Source of the DNA: Chitinophagaceae bacterium UBA3961
GTDB taxonomy: Bacteria; Bacteroidota; Bacteroidia; Chitinophagales; Chitinophagaceae
DNA length: 11,166 nt
Assembly: GCA_002385265.1 (NCBI GenBank)
Contig: DGDD01000163.1
Span: 1 to 11,166 of the forward strand
Direction of reading: 5' to 3'
The position numbers and the translations under genes were made by a program. Each line of letters begins with the position of its first letter. Position 1 is the first letter of the stretch. Positions 1 through 7,592 of the stretch are shown piece by piece. The notes beneath the pieces were generated by a model that was not told the DNA's origin, did no database searches, and saw only the letters and a list, made by a program, of their open reading frames with translations.

Positions 1-126
1 GTCTAATTTTTCAATAGCTTTTTTGTAATTGTTTAATACTGTCTTTACAGCTTCTTTATCGCTGGTTTGTGTAAAGGCTACTGTACCTGTTGCCAGCAGC
101 AAAAACATCATTAAAATTTTTTTCAT
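1..126 (-). CDS. Exported DUF4440/NTF2-like small protein, 3' end outside window
   Basis: Only the first 42 codons are present; the gene runs off the left edge. The start is an ATG at 126-124. The protein opens with a signal peptide (MKKILMMFLLLATGTVAFTQ) and continues as TSDKEAVKTVLNNYKKAIEKLD. This resembles the start of the first helix of secreted NTF2/SnoaL-like (DUF4440) proteins of Bacteroidota, where a DKxAVxxVLxxYxxAIExLD pattern is common. It begins only 15 bases after the stop of the efflux adaptor and on the same strand, so it is probably the last visible gene of that operon. DUF4440 proteins have a cone-shaped alpha+beta fold, usually without known activity. The family call rests on the N-terminus alone, so a different small periplasmic protein remains possible. 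Confidence 0.6.
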   Translation of the reverse strand, partial: MKKILMMFLLLATGTVAFTQTSDKEAVKTVLNNYKKAIEKLD

Positions 127-141
127 GTTTGTTTATTTTAA

Positions 142-1818
142 TTATTGGTTTAAATACATCATTTTCATTTGATACACATTGGCGGTAACAACCCGTTCGC
201 CATCTTCAGTACCCTTGGCAATAACGGTAAATTTGTCATTGCTTTGCCCTTTTACTACGAAGCTGATACTATACTGTTCCGCTTTATCTTTTATAAAAAC
301 GGCGGGCTTACCATTTACATCTGTAATGGCTTCATTAGGTATTACAACTTGTCGTATAACATTATTTCCCGTCATCCGAACATTCACATTTTCACCGATT
401 TTGAACTGGCCTTTAGGATTGATGATTTCAAATACTACTTTTTGGGATTGATTTCCTGTATTTACAGATTGAGCAGCACTAATCATTTTCAATTTATAAA
501 CCAGTGTATCCGCATTTGAAATGGTGGTAAACCCTGTTGCTGATTTTAATTTTTCAGCATCTGTTGCGAATACCTGGGCTTCTACAAACACCTGGTCAAG
601 ATTGGTTATTTCAAACAAAGTTTCTCCGCTGTTTACAACAGCGCCAATTGCATAGTTAAAAGTGCCTACAACCCCGCTAACAGGAGAAGTGAGGGTTATT
701 GCTTTTGTACTGCCGGTATTCTTTCCGGTGTTTGCATCAAAGAGTGCTTTATTTTTCCTGGCACTTTCAAACCTGGCTTTTGCTTCGGTAATATCTTTTT
801 TGGCTGCAATGTCTGCTATACCCAGCAACCTGTCATATTGTGCTTTGGCTGCTTCAAATTCTGCATTTACACTATTGCTTTGAGAGATGATACTGATTTG
901 CGTTCCGGCATCTACCTGCTGTTCTATTACAGCAACCACCTGTCCTTTACCAACCCGTTGGCCGGGGGCTACTCTTAATGAAACAATTTTGCCTGCCTGC
1001 GGCGTCTGTATTACAGCCCGGCCTTGCGGAGCGGCAGTTACAGTTCCCAATAAAACGGATGATTCATTAAAATCACCTGTGCCAATTTTCTTTGTTTGAA
1101 TATTAAAAAGGAATTGTGTTTCTTTTTCAACAATAAATGTCGTTGAACCACCACCGCCAGTTTTTCCAGCCGCATCGCCATGGTCTTCGCCACCATGTGC
1201 AGATGCCGGATTGTAAGTGGCCGTTGGTAAAAGACAAAAAAGAATGATGGCACCTGCAACCATCTTCCTGCTGCGGCTTTTATTTACAAAGAACATAATG
1301 AGTAAACCAATCAACAGTCCTGTTAAACCAAAAAACCAATTACTACTGTACCAATGAGAGTGGGGGCTGCTTGCAATTGTTGGCGGGGCAAGTTCTTTTC
1401 CTGCTTCAATATTGTTTAGCTGAATTAAGTCAATGCCTGCATAACTATTAATATTGATTACAAGATTATATGCTTTCTTTTCCGGGAATATGCCTTTCAA
1501 TTCAAACACTCCCTTATCAATCCTCACAACGGTAATTTTTATGTTGGGATTGTCGGCCACTGTTACTTCCAGCTTAGCACTGTCAATAGGGCTATTGGTA
1601 TTGTATTCACTTAAATACAAACGAAGCGATGCTTCCTTGCCCGGTACAATCGGGCTGTACTTTAACAGCAGTTCATAAATTTCTGAAGCGGCTTCAGACG
1701 AGAAGTAGCTTGCAGGCGATACAGTTGCTTTTTTTGCATCCCCGTGGTCTTCGCCGCCGTGTGCAAATCCAAGTACCGGTAATAACCCTAATAAAAATTG
1801 AATGATTAATCGTTTCAT
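142..1818 (-). CDS. RND efflux periplasmic adaptor (CusB/CzcB-like, HlyD family) with duplicated His-rich N-terminus
   Basis: This is the membrane-fusion subunit that links an inner-membrane RND pump to a TolC channel. It has 558 residues against roughly 350-450 for common adaptors. Residues 1-19 are a signal peptide, followed by AHGGEDHGDA (19-28) and a beta-rich periplasmic domain (about 40-140). A membrane hairpin follows (about 161-178 and 186-203, joined by the basic NKSRSRK loop), then a second AHGGEDHGDA (207-216). The adaptor proper comes next: first half of the lipoyl domain (about 255-300, QAGKIVSLRVAPGQRVGKGQ), coiled-coil hairpin (about 305-365), second lipoyl half (SPVSGVVGTFNYAIGAVV, 378-395), beta-barrel (405-485) and membrane-proximal domain (486-558, with VVIPNEAI). 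The ATG overlaps the TolC stop as ATGA, implying translational coupling. The metal is inferred from the His motifs and neighbours; copper, zinc, cobalt or nickel are all possible. Confidence 0.92.
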   Translation of the reverse strand: MKRLIIQFLLGLLPVLGFAHGGEDHGDAKKATVSPASYFSSEAASEIYELLLKYSPIVPGKEASLRLYLSEYNTNSPIDSAKLEVTVADNPNIKITVVRIDKGVFELKGIFPEKKAYNLVININSYAGIDLIQLNNIEAGKELAPPTIASSPHSHWYSSNWFFGLTGLLIGLLIMFFVNKSRSRKMVAGAIILFCLLPTATYNPASAHGGEDHGDAAGKTGGGGSTTFIVEKETQFLFNIQTKKIGTGDFNESSVLLGTVTAAPQGRAVIQTPQAGKIVSLRVAPGQRVGKGQVVAVIEQQVDAGTQISIISQSNSVNAEFEAAKAQYDRLLGIADIAAKKDITEAKARFESARKNKALFDANTGKNTGSTKAITLTSPVSGVVGTFNYAIGAVVNSGETLFEITNLDQVFVEAQVFATDAEKLKSATGFTTISNADTLVYKLKMISAAQSVNTGNQSQKVVFEIINPKGQFKIGENVNVRMTGNNVIRQVVIPNEAITDVNGKPAVFIKDKAEQYSISFVVKGQSNDKFTVIAKGTEDGERVVTANVYQMKMMYLNQ

Positions 1819-3005
1819 AACTGACCCATTAAATATTTGTGATTGATAACACTGAGATTATAATTTCTTACTGCTTCCAGGTATTTTTGATAAACATTGT
1901 AGGCATCGTTGCTGTTTCTCAGCAAACTGATATAATCAATTTCGCCACTTACAAAAAAACGCTGCGAAGTAGTAATAACTTCCTGTGCTTTTCTTAACCC
2001 TGTTTGCTGATAATATTGAACTGACTGCCAGTTAGTTTGCATTTCGCTGTTTGCATTAATAGCCTGTGCAGATAAGTCCTGCTGTAAGCCCTGTTGTTTG
2101 CTTTGAATAACCTGCTGCTCTGTTTTGGCAGCATTGATATTGCTTTTATACTGGCCAAACCATAATGGGATTGTTACGCCAACCCTAAAGCGGTTAAACC
2201 ATTGGGTATTTCTTTCTCCCTGGTTAAAGTAACCAAAAGCCAAACCGGGCAGCGCCTTACTTTTTTGTAATGCAATATTTTGTTTGGCAACATTTTCCTG
2301 TTGCTGTAGTAGCTGTACGGCGGGATTTGAAAGTAACGCTGTGGAATCAGGTGCAAGGGCGAACTGCGTCTGAGAAAGTACAACGGTCAACGGTTCTACC
2401 GAAATTGAGTCTTTGATACCTGTAAACCACTGCAACTGTGCTTTTAAAGATGCGGCTCTTATAAGCGACTGCTGGTACTGATTATGAATTTCCCCATATT
2501 GTGTTTCAGCAAATGTTTGTTGCAGGTAATCAATTTGCCCTGCTTTAAACTGGCGGATGGCTGACAGCTTTATCTTTTCATACAATGTATCCTGGATATA
2601 CAGTTGTCTTGTAAGCGAATCAGCATACTGAATTTCTAAGTATAAAACTTTAACCCTGTATTTTAATTCTGTCTCTGTTAACTGCTTCTCTTTTTGTGCC
2701 ACACCAATTTGCTGCTTTTGCAAACGGTATTGATTACTGTACACTGTTGGGAATTCAAATGACTGAGTGATACTTCCAGTATAAAACTTACCCGTCGGGC
2801 TTTCAAGGAAAAAATCCGGATTGGGAAGATTGATAGCTGATTTCAGTAACTGCTGTTGCTGTTTTACTTGCAGTGATGCGGCCTGAGTATTCTTGTTATT
2901 AGCTAATGCTTTGGATACAGCTTCATTTTCTGTAAGCACCTGCTGTGCCGCTGCCGAAAAACTGATGACTCCTGTAAGGAAAACTATAATACTATATCTA
3001 AACAT
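1815..3005 (-). CDS. TolC-family outer membrane efflux channel (CusC-like)
   Basis: This is the outer-membrane exit duct of a tripartite efflux pump. The 396 residues start with a signal peptide (MFRYSIIVFLTGVISFSAAA, then QQ). There is no lipidation cysteine, unlike enterobacterial CusC. Two outer-membrane efflux protein repeats are visible. Each has a beta-barrel pair (about 77-92, GSITQSFEFPT; and 275-285, VGVTIPLWFGQ) and long Gln/Ala-rich amphipathic helices. The matching turn motifs GQIDYL (156-161) and GEIDYI (354-359) mark the internal duplication. NPxxxxxxESP near residues 62-70 resembles the heavy-metal (CzcC) branch. Its stop overlaps the adaptor start, and it lies 91 bases after the His-rich protein gene on the same strand. 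In related clusters an RND pump gene is usually adjacent; here none is seen on either side. Confidence 0.93.
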   Translation of the reverse strand: MFRYSIIVFLTGVISFSAAAQQVLTENEAVSKALANNKNTQAASLQVKQQQQLLKSAINLPNPDFFLESPTGKFYTGSITQSFEFPTVYSNQYRLQKQQIGVAQKEKQLTETELKYRVKVLYLEIQYADSLTRQLYIQDTLYEKIKLSAIRQFKAGQIDYLQQTFAETQYGEIHNQYQQSLIRAASLKAQLQWFTGIKDSISVEPLTVVLSQTQFALAPDSTALLSNPAVQLLQQQENVAKQNIALQKSKALPGLAFGYFNQGERNTQWFNRFRVGVTIPLWFGQYKSNINAAKTEQQVIQSKQQGLQQDLSAQAINANSEMQTNWQSVQYYQQTGLRKAQEVITTSQRFFVSGEIDYISLLRNSNDAYNVYQKYLEAVRNYNLSVINHKYLMGQL

Positions 3006-3062
3006 AAAAATTGATTACGGTAAAACAAATAGCCTCAAATTGCGAAATGCAAAATGAAGTTG

Positions 3063-3083
3063 GATGAAGTCAAAAGCTTCATC
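3063..3083 (-). other. Small hairpin between the His-rich gene and tolC
   Basis: A perfect 7-bp inverted repeat (GATGAAG, 7-base loop, CTTCATC) lies in the 91-base gap of the operon. The minus strand after it is not a clean T-run (CAACTTCATTTT), so it is a poor intrinsic terminator. It could act as an mRNA-stability element or weak attenuator between the two genes. It may also be chance. Confidence 0.3.
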
Positions 3084-3096
3084 TGTTTTACTATAA

Positions 3097-3621
3097 TCAA
3101 ATCTGAAAACGCTGAATCGCTATGCGTATGTCGGGTGGGGGGGGATAATAAAAACGGGCCTTGTAGTTAACAGGAAAATCTTTGAGAGCCGTTGAGAAAT
3201 CAATATCTAAATAAGTGTTCAGGATTGCTACAAACACCGGCACACTTATACCTGTATTAACGGTAACATTTTTATCTAAATTTTGAAACTCCTGCACTTC
3301 ATTGGTACAGCACCCACCATTATCGTTTGTAAGTAAGTTGATGCCATCAGCAGGAGTTTGTTTTTCTGGCTCACTGTTATGTTGATGTTTGTCGCCATCC
3401 TCATGTACATGTGTAGCTACTTCTGTTGGTTCCGGTTCATGAACATGCTTTTTTCCATCATCATGTATATGCACCTCTGCTAGCTCTTCTGTTTCGGTAT
3501 GATGAGGGGAATTAAAACCCATATCTACACCTATTGCACAGGCAAAACCTACTGCTGTATTTGTTGCAAATACAACCAGCAGGAACAGTGCTTTCAGTTT
3601 TATGGATAAATTCCGGTTCAT
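3097..3621 (-). CDS. His-rich exported protein, HYC_CC_PP-like
   Basis: The protein has 174 residues with an N-terminal signal/anchor segment (about 8-28, KLKALFLLVVFATNTAVGFA). Next comes a His-rich acidic region with two near-copies of HxHxDGxKHxH (51-61 and 71-81), each followed by an EPE-type linker. A Cys pair (GGCC, 102-105) and a C-terminal YYPPPPD (158-164) follow. A Cys pair plus a terminal PP motif is the hallmark of the small Bacteroidota HYC_CC_PP proteins often found beside heavy-metal efflux genes; the HYC element itself is not obvious here. The His motifs and paired cysteines suggest periplasmic binding of a soft or transition metal, perhaps as sensor, buffer or chaperone for the efflux system. 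That role is inferred. It is the first gene of the minus-strand operon and has its own promoter-like sequence upstream. Confidence 0.7.
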   Translation of the reverse strand: MNRNLSIKLKALFLLVVFATNTAVGFACAIGVDMGFNSPHHTETEELAEVHIHDDGKKHVHEPEPTEVATHVHEDGDKHQHNSEPEKQTPADGINLLTNDNGGCCTNEVQEFQNLDKNVTVNTGISVPVFVAILNTYLDIDFSTALKDFPVNYKARFYYPPPPDIRIAIQRFQI

Positions 3622-3673
3622 TTAATAATTGTAAAGTAAAGCTATTTTATTGAAAAGTAGCACTTTAACGGGG

Positions 3674-3681
3674 CAAAGATA
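3674..3681 (-). promoter_or_regulatory. Bacteroidota -7 promoter element for the efflux operon
   Basis: On the minus strand the octamer TATCTTTG matches the Bacteroidota sigma-A consensus TAnnTTTG exactly. It would give a leader of about 45 bases before the His-rich gene. No clear TTG sits at the expected -33 position, which could mean activator dependence. A suitable inverted repeat lies just upstream. Confidence 0.45.
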
Positions 3682-3701
3682 TGGTAGAATGGTTTACTGA
3701 A

Positions 3702-3730
3702 TTTGTAAAATTATAGACAATTTTTACAAA
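3702..3730. promoter_or_regulatory. Perfect 9-bp inverted repeat, candidate operator
   Basis: TTTGTAAAA and TTTTACAAA form perfect arms separated by 11 bases, so the arm centres are 20 bp apart, about two helical turns. That is the geometry expected for a dimeric regulator. The centre lies about 39 bp upstream of the -7 element and roughly 49 bp upstream of the inferred start site, compatible with an activator. The minus strand also has TATAAT inside the spacer, so repression of an alternative promoter is possible. AT-richness raises the chance background, but a 9/9 match is notable. Confidence 0.45.
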
Positions 3731-3935
3731 ATTTTGCTGTCAATTCCTGCTATCTATGCCTCGCTTTTCCGTTGAAAATGTACCCTTTGTGTAGGTTAGA
3801 AAGTGTTTTTGCCTCTTTCTTCCTAACATTTTCAAACTACTCAACTGAATTACTTACTCAATTTTATGGTACAGGTAAATCAAAAATAGGTTGCCTGTCG
3901 GCAATTTATTTTATCGGAAATCAAACATTTCCGCA

Positions 3936-3964
3936 TTGCATAACTCAATTTCCCTTTTGCATAA
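3936..3964 (+). promoter_or_regulatory. TTGCATAA direct repeat upstream of the TonB receptor
   Basis: TTGCATAA occurs at 3936-3943 and again at 3957-3964, a 21-bp repeat interval (two helical turns). A partial third copy, TTGCAACT, begins at 3992. Same-face direct repeats upstream of a start are typical of AraC-type or response-regulator sites. The regulator is unknown, and the repeats are short enough for chance to remain possible. Confidence 0.35.
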
Positions 3965-4012
3965 GTAGTATTAAACAAGGCATCTGCACTTTTGCAACTC
4001 AAAATCACACTT

Positions 4013-6214
4013 ATGAGTAAAAGAGAAATTGTTTTGTGTTTAATGATGTTAGCATTAAATGCAGCCAATGGGCAAACTAAAAAACAAAATGGCGATACAC
4101 TGCATATAAAAAGCCTGCCCGATGTAACGGTAGTTGGTAAAAACAGCAAAAGTGATTATCAGCAAATGCCGGAAATTGTTGGAACGAATATTTATGCCGG
4201 TAAAAAGAATGCTTTAATTGTGCTGGACAATGTGCAGGGAAATGTAGTAACAAATACTATGCGGCAAGTGCTGGCGAAAGTGCCCGGTATACATATCTGG
4301 GAAAGCGACCCAAGCGGAATCCAGATTGGAATTGCTGCAAGAGGATTAAGCCCAAATAGAAGCTGGGAGCTTAATGTGCGGCAAAATGGTTATGATATCG
4401 CTGCCGACCCATTCGGTTATCCGGAAGCATATTATAATCCGCAGCTACAGGCTGTGCAACGGATAGAAATAGTAAGAGGCCAGGGCTCTTTACAATATGG
4501 CCCCCAATTTGGCGGGTTGGTGAATTATATTCTCAGAAATGGTAGTGAAATAAACAAACCTTTTGAATTTGAAACACAGCAAACGGTTGGAAGCAATGGA
4601 CTATTCAACAGCTATAATGCAATAGGTGGCAAAAAGGGGAAAGTTCATTATTATACATTCTTTGACCATCGTAACGGAGACGGATGGAGAGAAAACAGCC
4701 GCTATTATACCAATGCAGGCTACGGAACTGTAACCTATAATTTCACCACAAAATTTTCTTTAACGGCTGAAGTGATGCGTTCACATATCCGCAGCCAACA
4801 GCCCGGTGGCTTAACGGATGCACAAATAAAGCAAGATGCTCAACAAAGTTTCCGCAGCCGCAATTGGTTTGATATAACCTGGACTACCCCTGCCTTAATC
4901 GCCAACTATCAAATAAATGAAAACACCCGTTGGAATACGAAATTGTTTGGCACCATCGGCGACCGAAACAGTGTTGGATTTTTACAATCCATCACTACTA
5001 AAGACAGTATTAACCCTGCAACACTTAGCTATAATAACAGAGTGGTGAATCTTGACCAATACAGAAACTATGGTTTAGAAAGCCGCATCATTACCGATTA
5101 TCATTTGGGTAAAATGAAAAATACTTTATCCGGCGGCATCCGTTTATACACCGGCACTACCACAAGGCAGGCCGATGGTAAAGGAACAACAGGCACAGGA
5201 TATGATGTTAGTGTTACAGGTAATTATCCCCGGGACATTACTTTTAAGTCCAGTAATGTAGCTGCGTTTGCAGAAAATATTTTTCGTATAAATGACAAGT
5301 TCCTGATTATTCCCGGAATAAGATATGAATGGTTAGAAGGCTCATCATCCGGCCGGAATGGCTATACATCCGGCGGGGCAGAAATAATTTTGCAAAATAT
5401 TACGAGGGGGAGAAGTTTCGTTCTTGCAGGTATTGGAACAGAGTACCATGTTACAAAGGCTACTGAAGTGTATGCTAATATTTCTCAGGCTTATCGTCCA
5501 ATTCAGTTTGCAAATTTACAGGCACCGCCAACAACAGATGTGGTTGACCCTGATTTAAAAGATGCAAAGGGATACAATATTGATTTAGGTTATCGTGGCA
5601 AAGTGAAAAATTTTCTTCAATTTGATGTAAGCGGATTTTATTTGCAGTATGATAACCGTGTAGGTACAGTTACTGTTAGCGGAACACCTTCCTACCGTCT
5701 TATTACTAATGTTGGCAGCAGCACCAGCAAAGGGTTTGAAGGATATGTTGAATTTAATCTCATCAGGGCATTTGGCAAAAGCCAGCATGGCGATTTAATT
5801 ATTTTTGGGTCTTACGGATACACAAATGCCAAATACAGCGGCGACCATAAAGATGCCAACACAAAGGGTAAGAAAGTGGAGAATGCACCAGCCAATATTT
5901 TCCGTGGTGGTATAACAGGCGGTTATAAAGGATTTTTATTAACCGCACAGGTAAGCAGTGTTGGAGAAACTTTCAGCGATGCAAATAACACCGTCACACC
6001 TTCGGCTAATGGCAATAACGGTTTAATACCTTCTTACACCGTAACTGACTTAACGGCTACGTACAAATTTTCAAAAGGGTTAAATCTTAAAGCTGGAATA
6101 AATAATTTATTTGATGAAAGATATTTCACCCGCAGAGCCGGTGGTTATCCGGGGCCCGGTGCTTTACCGGCTGATGGCAGAACATTCTTTATATCAGTCG
6201 GGGCAAAACTTTAA
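4013..6214 (+). CDS. TonB-dependent outer membrane receptor, FecA-like
   Basis: The protein is a ligand-gated outer-membrane importer powered by TonB-ExbBD. The chosen ATG gives 733 residues and a clean signal peptide (MSKREIVLCLMMLALNAANG). A TTG seven codons upstream would put polar residues before it and is unlikely. A TonB-box-like PDVTVVG lies at 36-42. The plug domain (about 60-178) contains VLAKVPGIHIWE, IAARGLSPNR and IEIVRGQGSLQYGPQ, the FecA-type form of the plug. The 22-strand barrel follows, closing with INNLFDERYFTRR, GGYPGPG and a hydrophobic last strand ending in KL. There is no CarboxypepD_reg-like N-terminal extension, no signalling domain and no SusD partner, so a siderophore, ferric-citrate or metal-chelate substrate is more likely than a glycan. 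Divergence from an efflux operon hints at metal, but the substrate is not determined by the sequence. Confidence 0.93.
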   Translation: MSKREIVLCLMMLALNAANGQTKKQNGDTLHIKSLPDVTVVGKNSKSDYQQMPEIVGTNIYAGKKNALIVLDNVQGNVVTNTMRQVLAKVPGIHIWESDPSGIQIGIAARGLSPNRSWELNVRQNGYDIAADPFGYPEAYYNPQLQAVQRIEIVRGQGSLQYGPQFGGLVNYILRNGSEINKPFEFETQQTVGSNGLFNSYNAIGGKKGKVHYYTFFDHRNGDGWRENSRYYTNAGYGTVTYNFTTKFSLTAEVMRSHIRSQQPGGLTDAQIKQDAQQSFRSRNWFDITWTTPALIANYQINENTRWNTKLFGTIGDRNSVGFLQSITTKDSINPATLSYNNRVVNLDQYRNYGLESRIITDYHLGKMKNTLSGGIRLYTGTTTRQADGKGTTGTGYDVSVTGNYPRDITFKSSNVAAFAENIFRINDKFLIIPGIRYEWLEGSSSGRNGYTSGGAEIILQNITRGRSFVLAGIGTEYHVTKATEVYANISQAYRPIQFANLQAPPTTDVVDPDLKDAKGYNIDLGYRGKVKNFLQFDVSGFYLQYDNRVGTVTVSGTPSYRLITNVGSSTSKGFEGYVEFNLIRAFGKSQHGDLIIFGSYGYTNAKYSGDHKDANTKGKKVENAPANIFRGGITGGYKGFLLTAQVSSVGETFSDANNTVTPSANGNNGLIPSYTVTDLTATYKFSKGLNLKAGINNLFDERYFTRRAGGYPGPGALPADGRTFFISVGAKL

Positions 6215-6217
6215 AAG

Positions 6218-6251
6218 AAAAGCGGCAGAAATATTAACTGCCGCTTTTTTT
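6218..6251. terminator. Bidirectional intrinsic terminator between convergent genes
   Basis: AAAAGCGGCAG (6218-6228) pairs perfectly with CTGCCGCTTTT (6238-6248) around a 9-base loop, and a T-run follows to 6251. On the minus strand the stem is followed by TTTTCTTTT, so it can stop transcription from both sides. The plus-strand T-run overlaps the TAA of the convergent nuclease-like gene, a compact arrangement. Confidence 0.88.
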
Positions 6252-7497
6252 ATACTGCCTTCGCAATCTTTTCCATAATATGATGGCTTTCTCCAAACTT
6301 ACAAAGTGCATCGCAATGGCTGCGTAACTCAGAAAACAAGATATATTTAATTATTACATTGCTTTGTTTAATTGCAGGACGGGAAAGTTGAAGGCAAACA
6401 TCCTTCTCCCTTTTATCAGGTACTATCAGGTAGAATACTTCATCACCATCCGCTATGGTATAACTTAAATCGGTCAGCCGCAAAATACCGGAATAGATAC
6501 TGGTACTTTTTTCCACTTCAAAAGCGGCAATAACATTGTTAGTCCCCTTTTGAAACCACAGCACATCAATCAGCTTTACTGTATTCAATGTTTCTTTATC
6601 CAGATTGATTTCGGGAAACTGTTGCAAACTCATAAATGAAAAACTATTTCCACCATGCGACCTGGAACGGTCGTTGGAAGCAGCAATAACATCATAGCCT
6701 AAAGCATTTCCAATCTTTAGCAAATGGTATTGCATTTCGGTATGCAGGTTTTCTTCTTCTTTTTCCTGTTGCACATCCTGCTGTCGTTTCTCTATTAGTT
6801 TTTCCAATTTTTTTCGTTCCGGTTCTGATAAATATACATCACTGCCCAAAATCAGTTTCTGAGTTCCTATTTCAAAGAGCAAGCCTGCAATTGCTCCCAG
6901 GTCAGATGATAGTCCTGAACGATGCTGATTGTTGGTATCAATCATTACTTCTCTCAACTTTAAATATTCACTCCAGCTACCAAGTTTCTTTTTGTCTTTG
7001 TATAGAAAATTGAATCCGTTAATAATGGCAGTGTTAAATGGGGGAATAATGGTTGGATGCAGAAAATACAGGATACTTGCTACAGAAGGGCCAAGCCCTT
7101 TAATTTTTAAACTGTCAAGCCTGATGATTTCTTTAAGAATTTGTTCTTCAGTCTTTGCATTCAAACAATTTTCTAAGAATTGTGCGAAAGCTTGCTTGTT
7201 ATTTTCATTCTCATAAATATCCGGTATCCTCAATTTTGGTTTCCAATAAAAAGGATGGGAAGCTCCCTCAAATACCTGCTTTTGTTCTGTGATGCATGTA
7301 AGCACAAACTCCAACGACGAACCTTTAAAATCGTTGGGGAATTTTTTGTTCTTAATATCATCAATTACCTGCATAACACCCCGGCGGATAGACCGAAATG
7401 CCTTTAGCCGCTCTTCATTATTGATGAACCATGTATTATAAACAGATTGCTTATCCGTTTTGTATTGAAGGATGATTTGTGAAAGATTTCCAGACAT
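6250..7497 (-). CDS. Unrecognised protein: HhH/glycosylase-like segment plus PD-(D/E)XK-like nuclease segment
   Basis: I do not recognise a named family. The ATG at 7497 ([10 protein letters not shown]) gives 415 residues. An open extension 60 codons further upstream is Ile/Cys/Leu-rich, overlaps the tyrosinase gene and includes a terminator, so it was rejected. Residues 1-110 are mixed helical. At 131-146 [16 protein letters not shown] resembles a helix-hairpin-helix, and [11 protein letters not shown] (152-162) sits where HhH-GPD glycosylases have P-x-D-T, with Asn155 in place of the catalytic Asp. A charged coiled-coil-like linker (225-252) leads to the C-terminal domain. There Glu254, [12 protein letters not shown] (259-270), Asp311 (LIDVLWF) and FEVEKS (326-331) fit the order of a PD-(D/E)XK-type site, with ExE followed by Lys. 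No methyltransferase is adjacent. Possible roles are a DNA-damage or invader-DNA nuclease or a solitary restriction-like enzyme; this is inference. Confidence 0.8.
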   Translation of the reverse strand: MSGNLSQIILQYKTDKQSVYNTWFINNEERLKAFRSIRRGVMQVIDDIKNKKFPNDFKGSSLEFVLTCITEQKQVFEGASHPFYWKPKLRIPDIYENENNKQAFAQFLENCLNAKTEEQILKEIIRLDSLKIKGLGPSVASILYFLHPTIIPPFNTAIINGFNFLYKDKKKLGSWSEYLKLREVMIDTNNQHRSGLSSDLGAIAGLLFEIGTQKLILGSDVYLSEPERKKLEKLIEKRQQDVQQEKEEENLHTEMQYHLLKIGNALGYDVIAASNDRSRSHGGNSFSFMSLQQFPEINLDKETLNTVKLIDVLWFQKGTNNVIAAFEVEKSTSIYSGILRLTDLSYTIADGDEVFYLIVPDKREKDVCLQLSRPAIKQSNVIIKYILFSELRSHCDALCKFGESHHIMEKIAKAV

Positions 7498-7521
7498 TTC
7501 TTTGTTTAATAAATTAACAAT

Positions 7522-7547
7522 AAAAAACCGCTGTTTTAAACAACGGT
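7522..7547 (-). terminator. Intrinsic terminator after the tyrosinase, or leader hairpin of the nuclease-like gene
   Basis: On the minus strand ACCGTTGTTT pairs with AAACAGCGGT (one G-U pair), and TTTTTT follows directly. The innermost bases must open to form a loop, leaving about 8 bp. It lies 94 bases past the tyrosinase stop, as expected for a terminator. It is also only 25 bases before the next start codon and downstream of a promoter-like sequence, so it may instead attenuate the nuclease-like gene. Confidence 0.65.
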
Positions 7548-7592
7548 AATTTAAGTAAATCTTTTGTATCAGATGTAAATTGGAGCTCAACC

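Larger units (their letters stand above)
3622..4012. other. Divergent intergenic region between the efflux operon and the TonB receptor
   Basis: These 391 bases separate two divergently transcribed genes and contain no convincing gene. They hold the -7 element and inverted repeat next to the efflux operon, and a TTGCATAA direct repeat near the receptor. Between about 3732 and 3935 I see only AT-rich sequence with no strong hairpin or repeat. Open frames here have no recognisable protein and overlap the control sequences. Confidence 0.6.

Noticed and set aside
169..1678. Plus-strand open frames opposite the efflux adaptor
   Set aside because: They are antisense to a well-supported gene, have no recognisable domain or signal, and lack start-site context.
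3137..3144. Eight-base G/C homopolymer that could cause phase variation
   Set aside because: It encodes the four-proline C-terminal motif typical of the family, so the tract is explained by the protein; slippage would change only the last dozen or so residues.
3992..4012. TTG start seven codons upstream of the TonB receptor ATG
   Set aside because: The ATG at 4013 leaves a normal signal peptide, while the upstream codons overlap a likely control repeat and add residues with no counterpart in a signal sequence.
3772..4020. Plus-strand 82-codon frame in the divergent intergenic region
   Set aside because: The composition is not protein-like, it overlaps the TTGCATAA repeats and the receptor start, and no similarity is recognisable.
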